Source: an uncultured Bacteroidales bacterium
Lineage (GTDB): Bacteria; Bacteroidota; Bacteroidia; Bacteroidales; UBA932
Assembly (NCBI GenBank): GCA_949294195.1
Contig: CASFGK010000009.1
Coordinates: forward strand, 1 to 64,000
DNA length: 64,000 nucleotides
Direction of reading: 5' to 3'
Shown here: one piece after another, positions 1 to 8,317 of the stretch
Layout of the letters: each line of letters opens with the position of its first letter
Numbering within the stretch: the first letter of the stretch is position 1
Program-made: the position numbers and the translations under genes
Notes under the pieces: generated by a model
Databases searched by the model: none
What the model was told of the DNA's origin: nothing
What the model saw: the letters and a program-made list of their open reading frames with translations, nothing else

Positions 1-69
1 CTCGCAAAATTATCCTTAAAAAATGCTTCCGAACTTCTAAAATACCTGAGTCCTGTCAAAGGTCCATGA
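1..69 (+). CDS. Possible C-terminal tail of an upstream gene (partial)
   Basis: Frame 1 is open from the window edge to a TGA at 67-69 and gives 22 residues ending in SPVKGP. The other two forward frames are either interrupted early or have unlikely composition. A hairpin terminator follows at about 97-137, as expected after the end of a gene. The piece is too short to assign to a family, and it could also be chance. Confidence 0.3.
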   Translation, partial: LAKLSLKNASELLKYLSPVKGP

Positions 70-96
70 AGAATCCATTAGCTACAATAAAACAAA

Positions 97-137
97 AAGA
101 AACCGACCTCAAAATTACTTTTGGGTCGGCTTCTTTT
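97..137. terminator. Bidirectional intrinsic terminator
   Basis: The stem GAAACCGACC (99-108) pairs with GGTCGGCTTC (124-133, one A-C mismatch) around an AT-rich loop. T-rich runs follow on both strands. It can end a rightward transcript entering from the left edge. It can also end the leftward hflX transcript, whose stop codon lies about 140 bases away. Confidence 0.7.
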
Positions 138-150
138 CTATTTTTACATT

Positions 151-273
151 ATGAAGAACAAAAAAAAGATTAATTGGATACTGATACTTCTGGCTCTTAT
201 AGTCGGAATATGTATAGGTCTGTTTCTTAATTTTCTTTTCCCTCTTGACACGCAGAGCGGGATAAACATTTGA
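151..273 (+). CDS. Small hydrophobic membrane peptide (hypothetical)
   Basis: An ATG-initiated 40-codon frame ends with TGA at 271-273, two bases from the stop codon of the convergent hflX gene. The peptide starts with a lysine-rich stretch (MKNKKKINW), followed by one hydrophobic segment of about 20 residues and a short polar tail. This matches a single-pass inner-membrane peptide or an uncleaved signal anchor. No family is recognised and no clear promoter is visible. The composition makes it plausible, but it may be spurious. Confidence 0.4.
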   Translation: MKNKKKINWILILLALIVGICIGLFLNFLFPLDTQSGINI

Positions 274-275
274 TT

Positions 276-1463
276 CTACCAAAGGAAGTTATCAAACGGA
301 TAGCGTCCTGCATGGATTTCCGCGACCATCTTGTAAAGGTCGGAGCGCAGCTTGTCTATGCCGATCCTGTTCTTGGCGGAGATGAAGATGCATGGTGTGT
401 TCTCCTTTGCTATCCAGCTGTTCTTGAACTCGTCGAGAGTGTAATTAACGGGCTTTTTAGGCTCTAACGAGAATTCGTCATACTCCTCGTACCTGTATGC
501 ATCGATCTTGTTGAATACGACGAAAATAGGCTTGTTTATTGCGTTTATGTCGCGGAGAGTCTCTTCCACTACTCTGATATGCTCTTCAAAATTCGGGTGC
601 GATATGTCCACAACGTGCATGAGTATGTCTGCTTCACGTACTTCATCAAGGGTGCTCTTGAATGCTTCTACAAGCTGTGTAGGGAGTTTTCTGATGAATC
701 CTACAGTATCGCTTAACAGGAAAGGGACATTCTCTATTACGACTTTTCTGACAGTTGTATCGAGTGTAGCGAAAAGCTTGTTCTCTGCAAATACGTCACT
801 TTTGGCAAGAAGATTCATCAATGTACTTTTTCCTACATTTGTGTAGCCTACAAGTGATATTCTTACCAATGATCCCCTGTTTCCTCTTTGTGAGGCCATC
901 TGCTTGTCTATTTTTTTAAGCTGGTCTTTCAGTTTTGCAATCTTGTCCTGTATTATCCTTCGGTCTGTTTCTATCTGTGTTTCACCCGGTCCTCTCATGC
1001 CTATACCACCTTTTTGCCTTTCAAGATGTGTCCACATTCTTGTAAGTCGTGGAAGCAGATACTGGTATTGGGCAAGTTCTACCTGTGTCTTTGCGTATGC
1101 GGTTTTTGCTCTTTGGGCAAATATGTCCAGGATAAGGTTTGTCCTGTCAAGTATCCTGCATGAAAGTTCTCTTTCAAGGTTTCTGAGCTGGGTAGGGGAG
1201 AGCTCATCGTCAAAAATCACTACATCTGTTTCGTTTTCCGCTATATATGCTTTGATATCTTCAAGTTTTCCGCTTCTTATGTATGTTCTCGAATCCGGCT
1301 TTTCTACTTTCTGTATAAATCTTTTCTTTCCTTGAGCACCTGCAGTTTCAGCCAGAAATTCAAGTTCATCAAGGTATTCCATTACTTGCCTCTCATCGTC
1401 TCCCTGCTTGATTACACCGACAAATACTGCTTTTTCTATGTATCTTTCTTTGATTTCAATCAT
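276..1463 (-). CDS. hflX: GTPase HflX, ribosome-associated
   Basis: This is a ribosome-binding GTPase of the HflX family, which acts on the 50S subunit and on stalled ribosomes. The protein has 395 residues, a normal length. It has an N-terminal HflX domain, the family signature GGIGMRGPGE at about 152-161, then a G domain with Walker A GYTNVGKS (206-213), the G3 motif DTVG (about 252) and G4 NKID. I chose the ATG at 1463. A GTG nine codons upstream would add only a lysine-rich stretch encoded by a poly-A run. It is convergent with a tiny ORF at 151-273 and is separated from tonB upstream by a terminator. Confidence 0.95.
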   Translation of the reverse strand: MIEIKERYIEKAVFVGVIKQGDDERQVMEYLDELEFLAETAGAQGKKRFIQKVEKPDSRTYIRSGKLEDIKAYIAENETDVVIFDDELSPTQLRNLERELSCRILDRTNLILDIFAQRAKTAYAKTQVELAQYQYLLPRLTRMWTHLERQKGGIGMRGPGETQIETDRRIIQDKIAKLKDQLKKIDKQMASQRGNRGSLVRISLVGYTNVGKSTLMNLLAKSDVFAENKLFATLDTTVRKVVIENVPFLLSDTVGFIRKLPTQLVEAFKSTLDEVREADILMHVVDISHPNFEEHIRVVEETLRDINAINKPIFVVFNKIDAYRYEEYDEFSLEPKKPVNYTLDEFKNSWIAKENTPCIFISAKNRIGIDKLRSDLYKMVAEIHAGRYPFDNFLW

Positions 1464-1510
1464 AATGTCTTTTTTTTTTGAAATAAACACATATTTATGC
1501 TTTATCCAAT

Positions 1511-1545
1511 AAAAAAGGTCCAGCCATTACGGTCGGACCTTTTTT
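1511..1545. terminator. Intrinsic terminator downstream of tonB
   Basis: AAAAAAGGTCC at 1511-1521 pairs perfectly with GGACCTTTTTT at 1535-1545 around a 13-base loop. On the minus strand it follows the tonB stop codon by about 20 bases and precedes the hflX start. It therefore ends the tonB transcript and separates the two minus-strand genes. Confidence 0.85.
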
Positions 1546-1563
1546 AAAGTCTCTTTTCCAAGT

Positions 1564-2259
1564 TTATCTCAACTGGAAGATAACAGGGAATGTGTAAGTT
1601 ACTTTTACTGCACGGTCCCTCTGTTTTCCAGGAGTCCACTTAGGTGACATTGAAACTACTCTTACTGCTTCTTTGTCGAGTGAAGGGTCTACTCCACGAA
1701 GTACTTTGATGTTGCTTACTGAACCGTCTGTATTTACAGTGAACTGAAGGGTAACACGGCCTGATACACCGTTCTCTTTAGCTATTTCCGGGTACACAAG
1801 TCTTTCGTTCACCCATTTTGAGAAAGTGTTTGCGTCTCCACCCATGAAAGTAGGTTTCTCTTCCACAAACTGGAATGGAATAGCATCTTCCTCTACGACT
1901 TCCTCTTCAACTGTCTCTACATAGTCCATAATCTCTACACCCATGCTTGCGTCATCCTCCAGATTCATGAAAAGATTGTCATCAACCTGAATTTCGTCAT
2001 CAACGATGTCGATCTGGTCTGACAGCACAGGAATTTTAGGTGTTGCGGTTGGAGGAGGAGGAGGGGTTTCCTGAGTGATTGGAACCATTTCCTCTGCTTC
2101 GACTACTTCAGCAGTCTCTTCGAAAACTGATACCTGCTTTTCGGTTGAACTCCACTCGAATGCGAGCCATACAACCAGAAGAGAAAGTATCAAACCAATC
2201 TCTGTAAAAAGCAGTTTCTTGTTTTCAAGATTGGCTTTAGGTGACTTTTTGATTTCCAT
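1564..2259 (-). CDS. TonB family energy transducer
   Basis: This inner-membrane protein likely couples the proton motive force to outer-membrane TonB-dependent receptors, of which this window has two. It has 231 residues. A short cytoplasmic N-terminus is followed by one membrane segment (about residues 18-36, ending FEWSSTEK). Next comes an acidic, proline-containing periplasmic linker (TQETPPPPPTATPK) rich in Glu and Val. The C-terminal TonB domain runs from about 140 and includes GRVTLQFTVNTDGSV and the terminal VTYTFPVIFQLR. It appears to be monocistronic. Which ExbB/D system it serves is not visible here. Confidence 0.93.
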   Translation of the reverse strand: MEIKKSPKANLENKKLLFTEIGLILSLLVVWLAFEWSSTEKQVSVFEETAEVVEAEEMVPITQETPPPPPTATPKIPVLSDQIDIVDDEIQVDDNLFMNLEDDASMGVEIMDYVETVEEEVVEEDAIPFQFVEEKPTFMGGDANTFSKWVNERLVYPEIAKENGVSGRVTLQFTVNTDGSVSNIKVLRGVDPSLDKEAVRVVSMSPKWTPGKQRDRAVKVTYTFPVIFQLR

Positions 2260-2340
2260 ATTCTATGTGTTTATTTCCGGTTTAGCGGCGTAAAGTTAAA
2301 AAATATATTTTTTATTTCATAATTTTTTCTGACTTAGTTT

Positions 2341-2349
2341 TAACTTTGC
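2341..2349 (+). promoter_or_regulatory. Bacteroidetes -7 element for ybeY-mnmG
   Basis: TAACTTTGC matches TAnnTTTG(C) and lies 14 bases before the ATG at 2364. A TTG inside the box could be read as an upstream start for ybeY. The overlap argues against that and fixes the start at 2364. Confidence 0.75.
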
Positions 2350-2363
2350 CGAAAATTTGTGTT

Positions 2364-2783
2364 ATGATACAATATTATTACGAAGATACTGACTTCATTT
2401 TTAAGAACAAAACTCTCAATAGCAAATGGTTGAGACTTGTTGCGGAAAGCGAGATAAGAAGAATCGGAGATGTTTCCATCATTTTCTGTTCTGACAATTA
2501 TATATTGGATGTTAACCAAAGGTATCTTCAGCATGATTATTTTACTGATATCATAACATTCGATTACTGTGAGGGTGCCAGGTTGTCCGGTGATTTGTTT
2601 ATAAGCGTTGACAGCGTTCGTGAGAATTCCCTTGAATACGGAACTGAATTCAGGGATGAACTCAACAGAGTCATTGTTCACGGCATACTTCATCTTATAG
2701 GTTATGATGATCATACGGAAGAGGAAATTGCGGAGATGAGAAAAAAGGAGGATTATTATCTTTCACTAAGGGAGCTTCTTTGA
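2364..2783 (+). CDS. ybeY: Endoribonuclease YbeY (rRNA maturation factor)
   Basis: This is a single-strand-specific, metal-dependent RNase involved in 16S rRNA 3' maturation and ribosome quality control. The 139-residue protein carries the family metal-binding motif near its C-terminus as [12 protein letters not shown] (the consensus is HGxLHLxGYDH). It also contains the conserved region [10 protein letters not shown] chose the start at 2364, because the alternative TTG at 2346 lies inside the promoter box. Its TGA overlaps the ATG of mnmG by one base (TGATG), so the two genes are translationally coupled. Confidence 0.95.
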   Translation: MIQYYYEDTDFIFKNKTLNSKWLRLVAESEIRRIGDVSIIFCSDNYILDVNQRYLQHDYFTDIITFDYCEGARLSGDLFISVDSVRENSLEYGTEFRDELNRVIVHGILHLIGYDDHTEEEIAEMRKKEDYYLSLRELL

Positions 2784-4903
2784 TGGGAAAAGTTTACGAT
2801 ATAATAGTTATAGGGGGAGGGCATGCCGGTTGCGAGGCAGCGATGGCTGCTGCAAATATGGGTTCATCGGTTCTTCTCATTACTATGGACATGAACAAGT
2901 TTGCCCAGATGTCCTGTAACCCTGCTGTTGGCGGTATAGCGAAAGGACAGATTGTAAGAGAGATTGATGCTTTGGGTGGGTACACCGGGATTGTCACTGA
3001 TGCCTCTACTCTCCAGTTCAGGATGCTCAACAGATCTAAAGGTCCTGCAATGTGGAGTCCTCGTGCCCAATGCGATAAATTGCAGTACTGTATAAACTGG
3101 AGAAAAATACTTGAAACTAATTGTAAATTAGATATTTATCAGGATACAGTCACTAGTCTTTCCTTTTGTGGTTCGCGTATTTCCGGCTGCTGTACGACTA
3201 CCGGGGCAAAATTCGATTCTCAGGCAGTTATTCTGACTGCCGGAACATTCCTTGAGGGTAAGCTGTTTATCGGAAGGAACCAGTTCGAAGGCGGGAGGAT
3301 AGGCGAGTTGTCCTCTCATGGGCTGACAGGACAGTTGTCCGGCATGGGAATAAGGACTGCGAGAATGAAAACGGGAACACCTCCAAGAATTGACATTTCT
3401 TCTGTAGACACTTCAAGTCTTGTCTGTCAGGAAGGGGATTCTGATCCTGAAAAATTTTCGTATCTTCCATATCTGTCCACTGCACAGAACGGCACACCTC
3501 AGATGCCGTGCTATATTGTCCATACAAACACTGAAGTTCATGATATATTGAGAAGCGGTTTCAAGGATTCTCCGCTTTTTTCAGGTATGATAAAGGGAAT
3601 AGGACCGAGATACTGTCCGAGCATTGAAGACAAATTAAGGACTTTTGCCGACAAGGATACCCACCAGCTGTTCCTTGAGCCGGAGGGCAGGTCGACGAAT
3701 GAATATTATCTTCAGGGATTCTCGTCCTCTCTTCCTTTGGATATTCAGATTGATGCTTTGCATGCGATTAAGGGACTTGAAGGGGCAAAGATTTTCAGAC
3801 CGGCATATGCTGTCGAATACGACTACTTCGATCCTGTCCAGCTTAAACCGTCCCTTGAACTGAAATCCATAGAGAATCTTTTCTTTGCCGGTCAGGTAAA
3901 TGGAACCACGGGTTATGAAGAAGCGGCGGCTCAGGGAATAATTGCAGGAATCAATGCTCATTTGAAAGTGCACGGAAAGGAACCTTTTATTCTCAAGAGG
4001 GATCAGGCTTATATAGGTGTACTGATAGATGACCTTATAACAAAAGGTGTTGACGAACCATACAGGATGTTTACTTCCAGAGCTGAATACAGAATATTGC
4101 TCAGGCAGGACAATGCCGACTTCAGACTCACACCGCTTTCTTTTGAATTGGGTCTTGCGGACAGTTTCAGATATGATATGACAATGAGGAAATATGAGGC
4201 CGTTTCCAGATGTTCGGAGTATTTTTACAACTCAAGTATCAAACCTGAAAAGGTAAATCCATATCTTGTATCTATAGGATCATCTGAAATAGAATCAAGA
4301 AAAAGATTTTCCGATCTTATATCCAGACCAGGGGTTAAAGTTTCCGATCTTATGAAATATGTTCCACGTGGAACAATAATTTCAGAGTATATGGATATAC
4401 ATTGTAATAGAATCGGAAACCTGCCTTCTCCTGATGAGTGTTTTGAAAACTTCAATTATTTAGGGGTTTTGAAATTGCTGGAAGAAGGAAAAATTATTGA
4501 AGTAAAAACTGATTCGGAATACAGCGGCAATTACAGAGCTTTGTATGATGCCATGAGAGTTCTGAGGTGGAATTGTGATTATCCTCTGCCGGAAGCAGGG
4601 TGCGATGACTTCATGCTTTCGAAGATTAATGAAAATTCCAGACGGGAAATTATAGAGGCAATAGAAATATCCATAAAATATAAAGGCTATATCGACAGGG
4701 AAAAAAAGATTGCCGAAAAGATAATGAGACTTGAGAATCTTCTTATTCCTGATGATTTTGATTTTGATAGGGTGGAGAGTCTTTCTATCGAGTGCAGGCA
4801 GAAACTGAAGAAATATGGTCCGAAAACTATAGCGCAGGCTTCCAGGATTTCAGGAGTTTCACCTGCGGATATTTCCGTACTGCTTGTATATTTTGGAAGA
4901 TAA
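2783..4903 (+). CDS. mnmG: tRNA U34 carboxymethylaminomethyl synthase MnmG with an inserted segment
   Basis: MnmG (GidA) is the FAD-dependent partner of MnmE and modifies the wobble uridine of several tRNAs. The dinucleotide-binding motif GGGHAG is at residues 11-16. The conserved [32 protein letters not shown] and [16 protein letters not shown] blocks are present, and the protein ends in a helical domain with [16 protein letters not shown]. At 706 residues it is about 80 longer than usual (around 625-630). Compared with the Bacteroides protein as I remember it, the extra ~78 residues fall between YVP (about 528) and [11 protein letters not shown] (about 607). A perfect parS-type palindrome is encoded exactly at the left edge of that insertion. 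The reading frame is intact throughout. Confidence 0.96.
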   Translation: MGKVYDIIVIGGGHAGCEAAMAAANMGSSVLLITMDMNKFAQMSCNPAVGGIAKGQIVREIDALGGYTGIVTDASTLQFRMLNRSKGPAMWSPRAQCDKLQYCINWRKILETNCKLDIYQDTVTSLSFCGSRISGCCTTTGAKFDSQAVILTAGTFLEGKLFIGRNQFEGGRIGELSSHGLTGQLSGMGIRTARMKTGTPPRIDISSVDTSSLVCQEGDSDPEKFSYLPYLSTAQNGTPQMPCYIVHTNTEVHDILRSGFKDSPLFSGMIKGIGPRYCPSIEDKLRTFADKDTHQLFLEPEGRSTNEYYLQGFSSSLPLDIQIDALHAIKGLEGAKIFRPAYAVEYDYFDPVQLKPSLELKSIENLFFAGQVNGTTGYEEAAAQGIIAGINAHLKVHGKEPFILKRDQAYIGVLIDDLITKGVDEPYRMFTSRAEYRILLRQDNADFRLTPLSFELGLADSFRYDMTMRKYEAVSRCSEYFYNSSIKPEKVNPYLVSIGSSEIESRKRFSDLISRPGVKVSDLMKYVPRGTIISEYMDIHCNRIGNLPSPDECFENFNYLGVLKLLEEGKIIEVKTDSEYSGNYRALYDAMRVLRWNCDYPLPEAGCDDFMLSKINENSRREIIEAIEISIKYKGYIDREKKIAEKIMRLENLLIPDDFDFDRVESLSIECRQKLKKYGPKTIAQASRISGVSPADISVLLVYFGR
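4360..4375. promoter_or_regulatory. parS-type centromere site inside mnmG
   Basis: TGTTCCACGTGGAACA is a perfect 16-bp palindrome of the ParB-binding parS class (family consensus TGTTnCACGTGnAACA). In mnmG it encodes Y-VPRGT at about residues 526-531, the left boundary of the additional MnmG segment. A second identical 16-mer lies 538 bp downstream. parS sites normally cluster around oriC, and they can lie inside genes. Confidence 0.82.
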
Positions 4904-4941
4904 AAAGAAAAGTGTTCCACGTGGAACACTTTTCTTTTTAT
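4900..4941. terminator. 42-bp perfect palindrome: bidirectional terminator containing parS
   Basis: Positions 4900-4920 are the exact reverse complement of 4921-4941. The outer parts are A/G-rich on the left and T/C-rich on the right, which suits an intrinsic terminator for both the rightward ybeY-mnmG transcript and the leftward ruvA transcript. The stop codon of mnmG (4901-4903) is inside the palindrome and that of ruvA begins at its edge (4941-4943). The core 4913-4928 is the 16-mer TGTTCCACGTGGAACA, identical to the site within mnmG. Confidence 0.82.
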
Positions 4942-5528
4942 TAGAGTCGTTTCAAAGCAAGTTTGATGATCATTTCCAAAGTCGCTTCAGGTTTTTCCTT
5001 GAGTACTGCGGATACAACTTTGTTTACATTTGCTTTGGTAAAACCGAGGAGTACAAGTGCAGTCGTGGCTTCCTGTATTATACTGTTGTCTACCTGGCTG
5101 AAAATGGCTGGTGAATCGTTTCCGGCTCCTTTGACAACTTTATCTTTAAGTTCAAGAATAAGCCTCTGTGCGCTTTTCAGCCCTATTCCCTTTATGCTTT
5201 TAATCCTATTGATGTCTTCAGCTATTATAGCGTTTCTGATTTCATCCGATGTAAGAGAAGAAAGCATCATCCTTGCTGTAGCGGCACCTATTCCTGATAC
5301 TCCGATGAGAAGTCTGAAAAGTTCCCGTTCGTCTTTTGTCCCGAATCCGTAGAAGAGTTCCTCGTCTTCTCTCAGGTAATGGTGTATATAGACAGTTACT
5401 TCCTTTCTGTTTTCAAGCTGCGAAAATGTCTGAAGAGAAATGAGAATCCTGTATCCTATACCATGACACTCGACTACCGCATCAGTAGGAGTAAGATCTT
5501 CAAGAGTTCCTTTGATGTATTCTATCAT
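4941..5528 (-). CDS. ruvA: Holliday junction DNA helicase subunit RuvA
   Basis: RuvA tetramers bind Holliday junctions and recruit the RuvB motor for branch migration. The protein has 195 residues. It has an N-terminal OB fold starting MIEYIKGTLEDLTPTDAVVE. Tandem helix-hairpin-helix motifs follow around 70-130 (LIGVSGIGAATARMMLSS and IKSIKGIGLKSAQRLILELKDK). Domain III at the C-terminus contacts RuvB (EATTALVLLGFTKANVNKVV). The gene stands alone, with its own promoter box at 5555-5563, and converges on mnmG. Confidence 0.96.
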   Translation of the reverse strand: MIEYIKGTLEDLTPTDAVVECHGIGYRILISLQTFSQLENRKEVTVYIHHYLREDEELFYGFGTKDERELFRLLIGVSGIGAATARMMLSSLTSDEIRNAIIAEDINRIKSIKGIGLKSAQRLILELKDKVVKGAGNDSPAIFSQVDNSIIQEATTALVLLGFTKANVNKVVSAVLKEKPEATLEMIIKLALKRL

Positions 5529-5554
5529 GTGAAATACCTGATTTGGTTACGGAC

Positions 5555-5563
5555 GCAAAAATA
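5555..5563 (-). promoter_or_regulatory. -7 element for ruvA
   Basis: On the minus strand this reads TATTTTTGC, which matches TAnnTTTG(C). It ends 26 bases before the ruvA ATG at 5528. Confidence 0.65.
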
Positions 5564-5664
5564 GTGAATTTATTCTTGCTGTTACATCCGGTACTGACCA
5601 AAAATCGTATTGCTGTAAGGAAAAGAATTTTAAGAAAATTAAAATCAGCTTCTCAATCTTTTTC

Positions 5665-5673
5665 TAAATTTGC
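5665..5673 (+). promoter_or_regulatory. -7 element for the suf cluster
   Basis: TAAATTTGC matches the Bacteroidetes -7 consensus and lies 21 bases before the sufS ATG at 5695. Confidence 0.7.
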
Positions 5674-5694
5674 GGTTCGTAAAAGACGGCTGAA

Positions 5695-6921
5695 ATGACT
5701 GTTGATCAATTGAGGGAATATTTTCCTGCCCTGAGCAGGAAAGTTTATGGAAAAGACCTGGTCTATCTGGACAGTGCGGCTACAGCACAGCGTCCTCGTT
5801 CTGTAGCTGATGAGTGGATGCGCATTACTGTAGAAAGCAATGCGAATATCCATCGTGCCGTACACTTGCTGGCTGAAGAGGCGACGGCTTCTTACGAGCG
5901 TGCCAGAGCAGAGGTGAAATCTTTTATAAATGCTGGAGAAAAAGAAGAGATTATCTTTACTTCAGGTGTGACGGCAGCTGTCAATCTTGCGGCATTTTCT
6001 TTTGGAGAGGCGTTTGTCAAGGCAGGAGATGAGGTGATAGTCAGCGAATGCGAGCATCATTCTAACATTGTTCCATGGCAGATGATGTGTATGCGCAAAG
6101 GTGCTTTTCTTAAAGTCCTTCCTGTGGATGACAGGGGCGAGCTTGTGCTTGAGGATCTGGAAAGACTTATTTCTTCCAGGACAAGGATAGTCGCGGTAAC
6201 ACATATTTCCAATGTTCTCGGAATAGTAAATCCTATAAGGGAAATAGTCAAGATATGTCATTCAAAGGGAGTTCCTGTGCTGGTTGACGGCGCGCAGGGA
6301 ATAGTTCATTGCGGAGTGGACGTACAGGATACCGAATGTGATTTTTATGCCTTTTCAGGACATAAGATATATGCTGCTACAGGAACAGGCGTACTTTACG
6401 GCAAAAGGAAATGGCTTGACGGCATGCCTCCTTACATGGGAGGAGGAGAGATGGTGGGGACTGTAAGGTTCAGCGGTACGACATATGCTCCGCTTCCTCT
6501 TAAATTCGAAGCCGGGACACAGAATTTTGCCGGTATTTCCACCATGACTCCGGCTCTTGCTCTTGCCGGGAGTATAGGAAAAGATTCATGTCTGAAAGAA
6601 AATGAACGCGCTGTCAGGGATTATGTCCTGGATGCTTTGGCTTCTGACAGCAGGATAAGACTGTACGGATATCCTTGTGACAGGGAAAGGAAGATACCCC
6701 TTTTTTCTATTTCAGTCAAAGGGGTGCATCATGAGGATCTGGCCCTTATTCTGGACAAGATGGGAATAGCGGTCAGGTCCGGACAGATGTGTGCCGAGCC
6801 TCTTATGGACAGGTTCGGCGTGACGGGTATGCTTAGAGCATCTTTTGCTCCGTACAACACACTTCACGAAGCAGAATATTTCATTCAGTGTCTTGATAAG
6901 GCCATAAATATGCTGAAGTAG
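5695..6921 (+). CDS. sufS: Cysteine desulfurase SufS
   Basis: This PLP enzyme removes sulfur from L-cysteine as a protein persulfide for Fe-S cluster assembly. The 408-residue fold-type I aminotransferase has the PLP lysine in SGHKIYAATGTG (K224). The catalytic cysteine sits in RSGQMCAEP (C366), the short-loop arrangement of group II (SufS) enzymes. sufE follows after 21 bases and a DUF59 gene comes next, so this is a small Fe-S biogenesis operon. The sufBCD genes are not in the window. Confidence 0.95.
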   Translation: MTVDQLREYFPALSRKVYGKDLVYLDSAATAQRPRSVADEWMRITVESNANIHRAVHLLAEEATASYERARAEVKSFINAGEKEEIIFTSGVTAAVNLAAFSFGEAFVKAGDEVIVSECEHHSNIVPWQMMCMRKGAFLKVLPVDDRGELVLEDLERLISSRTRIVAVTHISNVLGIVNPIREIVKICHSKGVPVLVDGAQGIVHCGVDVQDTECDFYAFSGHKIYAATGTGVLYGKRKWLDGMPPYMGGGEMVGTVRFSGTTYAPLPLKFEAGTQNFAGISTMTPALALAGSIGKDSCLKENERAVRDYVLDALASDSRIRLYGYPCDRERKIPLFSISVKGVHHEDLALILDKMGIAVRSGQMCAEPLMDRFGVTGMLRASFAPYNTLHEAEYFIQCLDKAINMLK

Positions 6922-6942
6922 AGGAAAATTAAATTACAATAT

Positions 6943-7359
6943 ATGGAAAAAACATTACAAGATGTTGAAAATGAGGTAGTTGACGAATTTTCAATGTTTG
7001 ATGAATGGCTTGACAAATACGAGTATCTTATCGAGCTTGGAAAATCACTTAAAGACTATCCGGACTCGGAGAAGACCGATAATCATCTTATAAAGGGTTG
7101 CCAGTCAAGGGTTTGGCTTGATTATAAAATAGATGGAGGAAAGATTTTCTTTAATGCCGACAGCGATGCCATCATTACAAAAGGTATCATTTCCCTTCTT
7201 ATAAGAATCTATTCCGGCAGGACAGCGGAAGAGATTCTGTCTTCCGACTTTTCGGTAGTCGACAGAATCGGACTTAAGGAAAATCTGTCTCCTACGCGGG
7301 CAAACGGTCTGGTGTCCATGATAGAGAAAATCAGAGAAGTTGCATCAGAGAATATTTAG
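6943..7359 (+). CDS. sufE: Sulfur acceptor protein SufE
   Basis: SufE takes the persulfide sulfur from SufS and passes it to the SufBCD scaffold. The 138-residue protein is of normal length and has the acceptor cysteine in the conserved block KGCQSRVW (C53). It lies directly behind sufS, consistent with a functional pair, and the DUF59 gene begins 14 bases after its stop. Confidence 0.94.
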   Translation: MEKTLQDVENEVVDEFSMFDEWLDKYEYLIELGKSLKDYPDSEKTDNHLIKGCQSRVWLDYKIDGGKIFFNADSDAIITKGIISLLIRIYSGRTAEEILSSDFSVVDRIGLKENLSPTRANGLVSMIEKIREVASENI

Positions 7360-7373
7360 ACATTATAGCAAAT

Positions 7374-7676
7374 ATGGCATTGGAAAGAGATATAATAATG
7401 GCGCTCAGGCAAGTTTATGATCCTGAGATACCTGTGAATATCTACGACCTCGGACTGATATACGAGCTGAAAGTAGATGAAGGTCACAACGTATATATCC
7501 AGATGACACTTACTGCCCCTAATTGTCCTATGGCAGACTATGTCGTGGATGCCGTAAGGGCTGCAGTCGAGGATGTTCCAGGGGTAGTCAGTGCAAAGAT
7601 AGAGCTTGTTTTCGAGCCTGTCTGGGATAAAAGCCGTATGTCGGAAGAGGCTTTGGTAGAGTTGGGACTTGACTGA
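7374..7676 (+). CDS. DUF59 / MIP18-family Fe-S assembly protein (SufT-like)
   Basis: This 100-residue protein is a stand-alone DUF59 (MIP18) domain. The signature VYDPEIPVNIYDLGLIYEL is near the N-terminus. TLTAPNCPMADYVVDAVRAAVEDVPGV contains the conserved cysteine of the family. Such proteins help deliver or mature Fe-S clusters, and in suf operons they are often called SufT or paaD-like. Third place behind sufS-sufE supports that role. The exact client proteins cannot be told from sequence. Confidence 0.9.
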   Translation: MALERDIIMALRQVYDPEIPVNIYDLGLIYELKVDEGHNVYIQMTLTAPNCPMADYVVDAVRAAVEDVPGVVSAKIELVFEPVWDKSRMSEEALVELGLD

Positions 7677-7725
7677 CAGGAAACTGTCATCAAATCCGTC
7701 AGGATACTGTAGCTGTCATCAGTAT

Positions 7726-8211
7726 ATGGAAGTTTATTTTTCGTTGGGAACAAACCTCGGGGACAGGGAAGACAATATACGCAGGGCACTTGAGTTAATG
7801 GACGAGGCTTTCGGAGTACATTATGACGCTCTTTCCGGTATGGTGGAAACGGAACCATGGGGCTTTGAGTCGGAAGACCTTTTCCTGAACTGTGTTGTAA
7901 GGTATATGCTTGACGAACCTTGCCGGAAGATTCTTTCGGAATGCAAAAAGATAGAAATGCTGATGGGGAGAAGTGTTCATTGCCCTGAGTTTGATGAAAC
8001 CGGAACGAGAATATACCGGTCAAGGATTATAGATATTGATATATTGTTCCACGGGGAACATCGGATAGATACTGATGTACTGAAGGTACCGCACCCTTTG
8101 ATGAAACATAGGGAATTCGTAATGGTTCCTCTCGGAGAGATTGTTTCAGAAGGAATGAGGAAGGCATTTCCTGATATTTTTGAAGCGGCGGACGAGCCGA
8201 AATCAGACTGA
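7726..8211 (+). CDS. folK: Hydroxymethyl-dihydropterin pyrophosphokinase FolK
   Basis: FolK transfers pyrophosphate from ATP to 6-hydroxymethyl-7,8-dihydropterin in folate synthesis. From the ATG at 7726 the protein has 161 residues, typical for the family. It begins with the signature VYFSLGTNLGDR and has the catalytic block RSRIIDIDILFHG and the substrate segment VPHPLMKHREFVMVPLGEI. An upstream TTG at 7669 would overlap the DUF59 gene and add 19 unconserved residues, so I reject it. Codons for CSTGNI-type surface residues near 8045-8060 contain a near-perfect parS-like sequence. Confidence 0.94.
   Translation: MEVYFSLGTNLGDREDNIRRALELMDEAFGVHYDALSGMVETEPWGFESEDLFLNCVVRYMLDEPCRKILSECKKIEMLMGRSVHCPEFDETGTRIYRSRIIDIDILFHGEHRIDTDVLKVPHPLMKHREFVMVPLGEIVSEGMRKAFPDIFEAADEPKSD
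8045..8060. promoter_or_regulatory. Degenerate parS-like site in folK
   Basis: TGTTCCACGGGGAACA differs from the two perfect parS-type 16-mers in mnmG by one base (position 10, T to G). Coding constraint could explain it, but a third near-match within 4 kb fits a parS cluster. Confidence 0.45.
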
Positions 8212-8269
8212 TTCATATCCATGACGGCATTAATCTTCTGATAAATTCGTCCAACTGACGTTAATTTAG

Positions 8270-8278
8270 TATTTTTGC
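8270..8278 (+). promoter_or_regulatory. -7 element for glycyl-tRNA synthetase
   Basis: TATTTTTGC matches TAnnTTTG(C) and is located 39 bases before the ATG at 8318. No T-box or other leader structure is apparent. Confidence 0.65.
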
Positions 8279-8317
8279 GCTCTGAAATCTGGAAACTAGA
8301 ATTAACAGTATATTTTT

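Noticed and set aside
270-467. Antisense 65-codon frame opposite hflX
   Set aside because: Shadow of the HflX gene. No promoter and no family.
2346-2363. TTG start adding six residues to YbeY
   Set aside because: The codon is inside the -7 promoter box TAACTTTGC, so the mRNA begins downstream of it.
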